Shown: piece by piece, positions 32,814 through 37,313 of the stretch
Numbering within the stretch: the first letter of the stretch is position 1
Layout of the letters: every line of letters starts with the position of its first letter
NCBI GenBank assembly: GCA_035640455.1
Contig: DASQWB010000065.1
Span: 1-37,313 of the forward strand
DNA: 37,313 nucleotides
Source of the DNA: AC-50 sp035640455
GTDB lineage: Bacteria > Actinomycetota > Thermoleophilia > Gaiellales > Gaiellaceae
Direction: 5' to 3'
Program-made: the position numbers and the translations under genes
Notes under the pieces: generated by a model
What the model was told of the DNA's origin: nothing
Database searches by the model: none
The model's input: the letters and a program-made list of their open reading frames with translations, nothing else

Positions 32814-33424
32814 GAGCCCTCACCAGCTCTGATCGACTTGATCAGCTTGCGGTAGGAGCCGCGGGTCTCGGGCGCGATGCGCCAGACGTCGCTCGTCCCG
32901 AAGAGGGAGAAGACGCGGACTCGGACGAGCGGCGCGTCCGGCGTCGGCTCGTCCTCTCCGTGCTCGCGGCGATGGCCGAAGACGGTGATGCCGCCCAAGT
33001 CGACCTCGACGCCCTTCGGCACGTAGAAGTCGGCGTTGCCGAAGAGGAGGAAGGCGGTGATCGTTACGACGGGCCCGCCGATCTCGGCCGTTCGCAGGTC
33101 GATGTCCGCGTCGCCGAAGACGACCAGGAGCCCGGCGAAGCGCGGCAGCCGCCAGCGACCCTTTCGCTCGACGCTGGCGAAGACGACGCCGGTGAACCAC
33201 TTCGGCCGGCGTCGCTTCCGCGGCTCCAGCGCGGCGGTGTCGCCGGGGAGGTCGCGCGTCAGCGCCTCGAGCTCCGGCCGCGTGCGCGCCTCGAAGGCGA
33301 GGTCGAGGCGGTGCGCGAACTCCTCGAGCGTCAACCGGCCGCTGATGGTGTGCTGACGGAGCACGGCGGCCGCGTGCTCACGCTCGACATCCGAGGCGCG
33401 AACGGCTGGAGTTTCGTCGCTCAG
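32810..33424 (-). CDS. DUF1707 protein with LiaF-like C-terminus
   Basis: 204 aa if begun at CTG 33424; GTG 33364 gives 184 aa but cuts the family signature. The DUF1707 opening VRASDVEREHAAAVLRQH then TISGRLTLEEFAHRLDLAFE is in frame, and the first part lies upstream of the GTG without any ATG/GTG/TTG. The C-terminal ~100 residues (WRLPRFAGLLVVFGDADIDL, then TITAFLLFGNADFYVPKGV) resemble the cell-wall-active antibiotics response/LiaF C-terminal beta-helix. Members are probably membrane- or envelope-stress-associated; role unproven. No good ribosome site precedes the CTG, so the exact start stays open. Confidence 0.8.
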   Translation of the reverse strand: MSDETPAVRASDVEREHAAAVLRQHTISGRLTLEEFAHRLDLAFEARTRPELEALTRDLPGDTAALEPRKRRRPKWFTGVVFASVERKGRWRLPRFAGLLVVFGDADIDLRTAEIGGPVVTITAFLLFGNADFYVPKGVEVDLGGITVFGHRREHGEDEPTPDAPLVRVRVFSLFGTSDVWRIAPETRGSYRKLIKSIRAGEGS

Positions 33425-33455
33425 GGCAGCCGCAGTTTGGACCGTGCGCCGATCC

Positions 33456-33840
33456 CTAGCAAGACGCCGGCGGCGCGCGCCGCGTGACGTGGAGCGGTGT
33501 GAGCTGCGCCCTCAGGCGTCTCACCTCGCGGGCCGCCCGGATGGAGAGCCGGTACCAGCGTCCGCGGCGAAAGCGTCCGCAGCTGAGCCCGTAGACGAGG
33601 CTCCGGTCGAGCTTGGCCGAACCGACCAGGCCGGCGGGCCACCCATCCTGGAACCTGATCTCGAACGCAGGGGCTCCGAGGCGCGGCTTCGGGACGGGGG
33701 GTCGCTCGGCCGTCGCCGGAGAAGAAGGAGCTGAAGGCGCGGAGCACGTCGCGGTTCTCGATCAGGGCGCAGCGCTTGGCGCCACAAACGCGGAGGCCTC
33801 CGGGCTGGAAGTGGCTCTCGTGTCGGCGGCAGCGCTCCTC
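33456..33840 (-). pseudogene. Frameshifted small gene, possibly exported protein
   Basis: The C-terminal part (AFEIRFQDGWPAGLVGSAKL, then GLSCGRFRRGRWYRLSI) is well-formed and ends in TAG at 33458-33456. The N-terminal part (GGLRVCGAKRCALIENRDVL, then RAFSSFFSGDGRAT) lies in another frame. They join if the G6/C6 tract at 33696-33701 loses one base. Upstream, a third frame reads like the end of a signal peptide (DASFAVAAGLQRSAAADTRA) but no start codon is visible. It sits 31 nt upstream of and in the same direction as the DUF1707 gene. Family not recognised. Confidence 0.6.
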
Positions 33841-33880
33841 TGCAGCCCCGCCGCGACGGCGAAGGACGCGTCGTCCGGTT

Positions 33881-34438
33881 ATGGAAGATGTACGGACGGT
33901 GGAGCGCTCGGGTTCCCTCCAGACGTGGGTAACGCTCGTCCTCGCCGACTCCGCTCCGGAGCTGGCGGAGGCGCACGACGAGCTGTACCCGGTCCGCGTG
34001 AGCGAGGGCATCCCGCTCTCGCTGACGCTGCTCGCGCCGTTCGTGCCGCGGGATGAGTTGCGCGAGGAGCACGTCGAGACGCTGCGCGGGTTCTTTGCGG
34101 CGCGGGGCCCGCTCGAGTTCGACCTCGTCCGGCTGGACGAGTTCCCGGGTCTCGTGGTGTACGCGGCGCCCGAGCCGGAGGGGGAGCTGCGCGCGACGAT
34201 GCGGGCGCTGTGGGCTTTGTTCCCCGACTACCCGCCCTACGGCGAGCCCGGCAGCGACCCGCCGCCGCACGCGACCCTCGCGCAGCTCGGCGACGACCCC
34301 GACGCCGTGCGCGAGGCGGTGCGGCGGCGAGTCGAGCCGCTCCTACCGGTCCATTGCGTCGCGCGCGAGGCCGTGCTCTTCGAGGAGTACGAGCCCGACC
34401 GCTGCCGCGTGCGCGAGACGCTGCCGTTCGGCGGCTAG
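33881..34438 (+). CDS. 2H phosphoesterase / 2'-5' RNA ligase-like protein
   Basis: 185 aa from ATG 33881 (a GTG a few codons in is an alternative). The second 2H motif is intact: DPPPHATLAQLGDDPD with H-x-T. In the first motif position the sequence reads GIPLSLTLLAPFVPRDEL, where family members usually have H-x-T-L; Ser replaces His here. The family cleaves or ligates cyclic phosphates in RNA or nucleotides and needs both His-x-Thr pairs, so activity may be changed or lost. Divergent from the frameshifted gene. The stop lies just before palindrome copy 2. Confidence 0.8.
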   Translation: MEDVRTVERSGSLQTWVTLVLADSAPELAEAHDELYPVRVSEGIPLSLTLLAPFVPRDELREEHVETLRGFFAARGPLEFDLVRLDEFPGLVVYAAPEPEGELRATMRALWALFPDYPPYGEPGSDPPPHATLAQLGDDPDAVREAVRRRVEPLLPVHCVAREAVLFEEYEPDRCRVRETLPFGG

Positions 34439-34440
34439 AA

Positions 34441-34493
34441 AGGAGGGCTTGGCGGAACGTCGTTCGTCGAACGGAGTCCCGCCAATCTCTCCT
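34441..34493. repeat. REP-like long imperfect palindrome, copy 2
   Basis: Left arm AGGAGGGCTTGGCGGAA (34441-34457) and right arm TCCCGCCAATCTCTCCT (34477-34493) pair at 14 of 17 positions. The loop contains CGTTCG/CGAACG. It fills the gap between two convergent genes exactly as copy 1 does, and its left arm is nearly identical to that of copy 1. Confidence 0.7.
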
Positions 34494-34494
34494 A

Positions 34495-34806
34495 CTAGAC
34501 GCGGGCGCCTTCCAGCTCGACGACCGGCGCCTCGTAGAGATCCGCAGATTGGACGGTGAGGCCGACCGAGGCGGCCAGCTTCTGCCGCCGCTCCGCGAGC
34601 GTCGTCTCGGCCTCCTCCGCCGCGTCCTCGCTCTCCCAGAGCAGGATGGCCTTCGCGCGCCGGTTCGCCGCGTCGTAGAGCGCGATGTAGCCGGCGAAGC
34701 CGTCGTACTGCTGGAGCATCGGGATGACGGTCCCGCGGATCGTCTGGATCGCGTTCTCGCGCTTGTCGGGATCGGCACCCGAGAACTCGATGAGCCTAGC
34801 GTGCAT
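34495..34806 (-). CDS. ABM-like small protein (103 aa)
   Basis: ATG 34806 with GGAGGAGG about 6 nt upstream. The pattern MHARLIEFSGADPDKRENAI ... PMLQQYDGFAGYIALYD ... AILLWESEDAAEEAETTLAE is a ferredoxin-like ABM fold of the usual size, probably a cytosolic dimer. The function is not readable. Like the gene at 19497 it is convergent with its upstream neighbour across a copy of the palindrome, but the two proteins are only distantly alike. TAGGAT on the minus strand (34843-34838) may be its -10 box. Confidence 0.75.
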   Translation of the reverse strand: MHARLIEFSGADPDKRENAIQTIRGTVIPMLQQYDGFAGYIALYDAANRRAKAILLWESEDAAEEAETTLAERRQKLAASVGLTVQSADLYEAPVVELEGARV

Positions 34807-34873
34807 GTGCGCCCTCCTCCGGGTCGGTGTTCGGGCGATCCTACGACGGCGCAGTATGCACGTCGATCGGCAG

Positions 34874-35062
34874 CTACGTCTCGCGCCGCTCGATCTTGGC
34901 GGAGCCCGCGGCCGGGGTGACGATGCTCTCGTGCCCGTCCTCCCAGCGGACGCGGAACCGTGCCGGCTCCGCCTGCAGCACCTCTTCGATCGTACCGGTG
35001 CGTGCAGACTGGGCCGCTCGCTCGGACTCGACGACGATGGTGTCTCCGGGCCTTCCTTCCAT
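34874..35062 (-). CDS. DUF1918 small protein
   Basis: 62 aa from ATG 35062, which shares its A with the stop of the YbaK-type gene (TGATG) and has AGGAGG 4 nt upstream; an in-frame GTG at 35065 is an alternative. PGDTIVVESERAAQSARTG then RFRVRWEDGHESIVTP is the DUF1918 pattern, an SH3-like small barrel common in actinobacteria. The function is unknown. Translationally coupled to the preceding gene. Confidence 0.85.
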   Translation of the reverse strand: MEGRPGDTIVVESERAAQSARTGTIEEVLQAEPARFRVRWEDGHESIVTPAAGSAKIERRET

Positions 35063-35559
35063 CACTCCTCCTGGCAGATGTCGGCGACCTCGGCACGGGC
35101 GATGCGGATCAGCTCGGCGGTCGGGATTCGCACCGACTCGTCGTGCGATCCGGCCTCCACGACGACCGAGTCCCGCCGAGCGAGGCGGTCGTCGACGATG
35201 ACGCGATCGTGCCGGCTGCCGCCGACCGGCGGGACCGCACCCAGGTCGAACTCCGGATAGTCGCGGCTCAGATCGTCCTCCGTGGCTAGGTGCACCTGCT
35301 TCTTCCCGCCGCCGACGACGTCTCGAACCTTCCGCACGTCGACGCGGCAGTCGGCGGGAACGAGCACGCGGACGTAGCCGTCGGGCACGTGGACGACGAG
35401 CGTCTTCCCGACCTCGGCCGGATCGACGTGCAGCGCCTCGGCCTCCGCGAGCGCCGACTCGGTGTGGGCGTGGGGGAGCAGCTCGTACTCCGCACCGCCC
35501 TCGTCGAGCGTTCGTGTGACGTCGTCCGCAGCCACCCGTGCCTCCTCCGCGCGCATCAT
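35062..35559 (-). CDS. YbaK/EbsC-family aminoacyl-tRNA deacylase
   Basis: 165 aa from ATG 35559 (a second ATG follows directly). Family marks: GAEYELLPHAHTESALAEAE, the conserved Lys in VGKTLVVHVPDGYVRVLVPA, KKQVHLATEDDL and the signature DLGAVPPVGGSRHDRVIVDD. Members clear mischarged tRNAs such as Cys-tRNA(Pro), or act as stand-alone editing domains. A longer frame extends to 35724 but would overlap the divergent antitoxin gene and its operator. Upstream of the DUF1918 gene in one short operon. Confidence 0.88.
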   Translation of the reverse strand: MMRAEEARVAADDVTRTLDEGGAEYELLPHAHTESALAEAEALHVDPAEVGKTLVVHVPDGYVRVLVPADCRVDVRKVRDVVGGGKKQVHLATEDDLSRDYPEFDLGAVPPVGGSRHDRVIVDDRLARRDSVVVEAGSHDESVRIPTAELIRIARAEVADICQEE

Positions 35560-35606
35560 CGCACGTTCTTGCTCCGTGCCGAAGGGGGCGAAAAAGTCTC
35601 CGTCCT

Positions 35607-35625
35607 GTATCACATTCCGTGATAC
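35607..35625. promoter_or_regulatory. Palindromic operator of the MazEF-like pair
   Basis: GTATCAC-attcc-GTGATAC, a perfect 7-bp inverted repeat with a 5-nt centre, ends 3 nt before the antitoxin ATG. It is A/T-rich against its surroundings and fits autorepression by a ribbon-helix-helix antitoxin. There is no room for a ribosome site after it. Confidence 0.7.
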
Positions 35626-35628
35626 GTT

Positions 35629-35874
35629 ATGAACGTGAAGGATCGGCTGATCTCTGTACGACTCGATGAGGAGGCCGTTGCCGCGCTCCGTGTCCTCACG
35701 AAGGACGGAGCCTCGCGCTCCCAAGCAATCCGTGAGGCGCTCGTGGAGAGGGCGGCCGGTCGCGACCGCCGGCTGCTCGCTTCTGAGGCAGCAGCCCTTG
35801 CTGCCGATGAGGACGACCGCCGGGAGGCCGCCGAGGTGCTGGACCTAATGGAATCTCTGCGTGCGGCGGGGTGA
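35629..35874 (+). CDS. MazE-like ribbon-helix-helix antitoxin
   Basis: 81 aa from ATG 35629. The N-terminus MNVKDRLISVRLDEEAVAAL with helix ASRSQAIREALVERA is a ribbon-helix-helix DNA-binding domain; the rest is an acidic, helical tail that would wrap around the toxin. It overlaps the toxin gene by 14 nt, as in many type II toxin-antitoxin pairs. The palindrome just upstream is its likely binding site. Confidence 0.85.
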   Translation: MNVKDRLISVRLDEEAVAALRVLTKDGASRSQAIREALVERAAGRDRRLLASEAAALAADEDDRREAAEVLDLMESLRAAG

Positions 35875-36181
35875 CGTCTTCCAGCTTGCTGCTCCACGCG
35901 ACTCACGCGGCCGCGAGCGACGAGGCGCTCGCTACGCGATTGTGCTCCAGACGGACGAGCTGCTCGTGCTTTCGAGGGTGATTGTCGCACCGACCTCGAC
36001 TCGCGCGCTCTCGGCGTCCTTTCGTCCCGAGGTGACGATTCGTGGCCGGCGAACGCACGTGCTGGTCGAACAGCTCGGCGCGGTCGATCCTGGACGCCTC
36101 GGCCGTGCGGCTGGCCACCTCTCGAGCTCGGAACTCGCGTCCGTCGACGACGCCCTGGGAGTGGTACTGGCGCTTCGGTGA
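35861..36181 (+). CDS. MazF/PemK-family mRNA-interferase toxin
   Basis: 106 aa from ATG 35861. MRRGDVFQLAAPRDSRGRER then GARYAIVLQTDELLVLSRVI and VAPTSTRALSASFRPEVTI match the PemK/MazF fold: N-terminal RGD(V/I), the loop with catalytic Arg, and the APTST strand. GHLSSSELASVDDALGVVL is the usual C-terminal helix. MazF-type toxins cut mRNA at short sequences and are neutralised by the upstream antitoxin. The gene overlaps its antitoxin, so both are made from one mRNA. Confidence 0.88.
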   Translation: MRRGDVFQLAAPRDSRGRERRGARYAIVLQTDELLVLSRVIVAPTSTRALSASFRPEVTIRGRRTHVLVEQLGAVDPGRLGRAAGHLSSSELASVDDALGVVLALR

Positions 36182-36209
36182 GCGGGCGGGTGAGGTCCTG
36201 AGCCAGGGC

Positions 36210-36215
36210 TACACT
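36210..36215 (+). promoter_or_regulatory. -10 hexamer TACACT for dnaE
   Basis: Ends 9 nt before GTG 36225; near-leaderless arrangement with no ribosome site. Confidence 0.4.
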
Positions 36216-36224
36216 CGACTCCCC

Positions 36225-37313
36225 GTGGCTGAGCCACCGTTCGTCCACCTCCACGTCCACTCCGAGTACTCGATCCTCGACGGGGCGTGCCGCATCCCGG
36301 CGCTCGCCGCCCGCGCGGCCGAGCTCGAGATGCCCGCCGTGGCGCTCACCGACCACGGGAGCCTCGCCGGCGCGGTCGAGCTCTACCGGGAGACCGGCAA
36401 GCACGGGGTCAAGCCGCTCCTCGGCTGCGAGGTCTACGTCGCCGACGACCGGCGCGCGCAGACGAAGGGCTACGCGCATCTCACGCTCCTCGCCGAGTCG
36501 AACGAGGGCTACGGGAACCTGATCAAGCTCGCCTCGGCGGGCTACCTCGAGGGGTACTACTACAAGCCGCGCGTCGACTGGGAGCTCCTCGGGCGGCATG
36601 CGCAGGGGATCGTCGCGCTCTCCGGCTGCCTCTCCGGCCGCGTGGCGAAGGCCTTCGAGGAGAGCCGGCCCGCCGACGCCGCGGCCGACCTCGACCGGCT
36701 CGTCCAGATCTTCGGCCGCGATTCCGTCTACGTCGAGATCCAGAACGCGGGCCTCGAGGTGCAGAAGCGCGTCAACCCGCAGCTCGTCGACCTGGCGGCC
36801 GGCACGGGCCTACCGCTCGTCGCGACGGGCGACGTCCACTACCTCCTGCACGAGGACGCGCGCGCGCACGAGGCGCTGCTCTGCATCCAGTCGGGCGACT
36901 CGCTCAAGAACCCGAACCGGTGGCGCTTCGACAGCGACCAGTTCTTCTTCAAGTCGCCGGCCGAGATGGCGGCGGACTTCGCCGGCCACGAGGACGCGCT
37001 CAGGCGCACGCTCGAGATCGCGGAGCGCTGCACGGTGACGATGGAGCTCGGGCGGATCCTGCTGCCGGAGTTCCCGACTCCGGAGGGGCGCGACGCCTTC
37101 GACTACCTGGTCGAGCTCTGCGAGAAAGGCCTGCAGAAGCGGTACGACCGCATCACGCCGGAGCTCACCGAGCGGCTGAAGTTCGAGCTCAAGACGATCA
37201 AGGAGATGGGCTTCGCGGACTACTTCCTGATCGTCTGGGACTTCATCCGCTTCGCGAAGCAGAACGGGATCTCGGTCGGGCCCGGGCGCGGCTCTTCGGC
37301 CGGCTCGCTCGCG
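36225..37313 (+). CDS. dnaE: DNA polymerase III alpha subunit, partial (N-terminal part)
   Basis: 363 codons from GTG 36225 run off the right edge. The PHP domain is clear: FVHLHVHSEYSILDGACRIP (H-x-H), PAVALTDHGSLAGAVELY, KPLLGCEVYVADD, IVALSGCLSGRVAKAF and LVATGDVHYLLHEDA. The palm begins at FADYFLIVWDFIRFAKQNGI then VGPGRGSSAGSLA. This is the replicative polymerase catalytic subunit, about 1,150-1,200 aa in full. The PHP metal-binding His/Asp residues look conserved, so the domain may keep proofreading activity, as in several non-proteobacterial enzymes. Confidence 0.96.
   Translation, partial: MAEPPFVHLHVHSEYSILDGACRIPALAARAAELEMPAVALTDHGSLAGAVELYRETGKHGVKPLLGCEVYVADDRRAQTKGYAHLTLLAESNEGYGNLIKLASAGYLEGYYYKPRVDWELLGRHAQGIVALSGCLSGRVAKAFEESRPADAAADLDRLVQIFGRDSVYVEIQNAGLEVQKRVNPQLVDLAAGTGLPLVATGDVHYLLHEDARAHEALLCIQSGDSLKNPNRWRFDSDQFFFKSPAEMAADFAGHEDALRRTLEIAERCTVTMELGRILLPEFPTPEGRDAFDYLVELCEKGLQKRYDRITPELTERLKFELKTIKEMGFADYFLIVWDFIRFAKQNGISVGPGRGSSAGSLA

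Noticed and set aside
33521..34270. 249-aa minus-strand frame opposite the 2H-type gene
   Set aside because: Shadow frame; no start site or motif, and the plus strand codes for a recognisable protein.
1..37313. CRISPR array, rRNA, tRNA, transposase or integrase
   Set aside because: No regularly spaced repeats, no conserved rRNA or tRNA sequence and no DDE or tyrosine-recombinase motifs were seen by eye; a covariance-model search could still find a tRNA.

Overview
The window is chromosomal DNA of a very GC-rich bacterium. The family mix (DUF1918, DUF1707, a YbaK-type deacylase, a ParA gene overlapping an ftsZ, long Lhr helicase, Nei glycosylase with a PEGD start), frequent GTG starts and many start codons only 6-10 nt behind a TANNNT hexamer point to an actinobacterium. 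Thermoleophilia (Gaiellales/Solirubrobacterales) is my best guess. That placement is inference, since no rRNA is present. No tRNA, rRNA, CRISPR array or transposase was seen.

Layout. 1-3789 (minus): a secreted Asp-box repeat protein cut by the left edge, a secreted clan GH-A-like glycosidase, and a small protein. 3818-9756 (mostly plus): the large helicase Lhr, a putative lipoprotein and a Nei-family DNA glycosylase, a housekeeping DNA-repair block with a small membrane gene on the other strand. 9756-13267: two unrecognised genes, the AzlC/AzlD exporter pair and a bicupin. 13527-15910: parA overlapping ftsZ, then a small protein. 16013-23004: a polytopic membrane protein, a broken DUF4389 gene, an amidinotransferase-fold enzyme, an ABM-like protein, a YbhN/UPF0104 membrane protein, gamma-glutamyltransferase and a GNAT acetyltransferase.

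23005-31062 is an accessory island with visibly more A/T at third codon positions. It carries a membrane-anchored protein and a tight three-gene set: a type III-like adenine methyltransferase, a type III-like restriction helicase/nuclease and a zinc-ribbon NERD nuclease. The methyltransferase opening is broken by one extra G in a six-G tract, and the NERD gene appears to start at CTG. The island ends beside a decayed DUF892 gene and an orphan VapB-like antitoxin.

31815-37313 returns to ordinary sequence: SDR oxidoreductase, DUF1707 protein, a frameshifted small gene, a 2H phosphoesterase-like protein, a second ABM-like protein, DUF1918 and YbaK genes, a MazEF-like toxin-antitoxin pair with a palindromic operator, and the first 363 codons of dnaE, cut by the right edge.

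Main cross-cutting observations: (1) two copies of one long imperfect palindrome, each between convergent genes; (2) a recurrent leaderless-promoter layout; (3) an FtsZ whose Pro/Glu/Ala-rich linker lies at the N-terminus instead of the C-terminus; (4) several frame disruptions, two at six-base homopolymers, which may be real decay, phase variation or assembly error.
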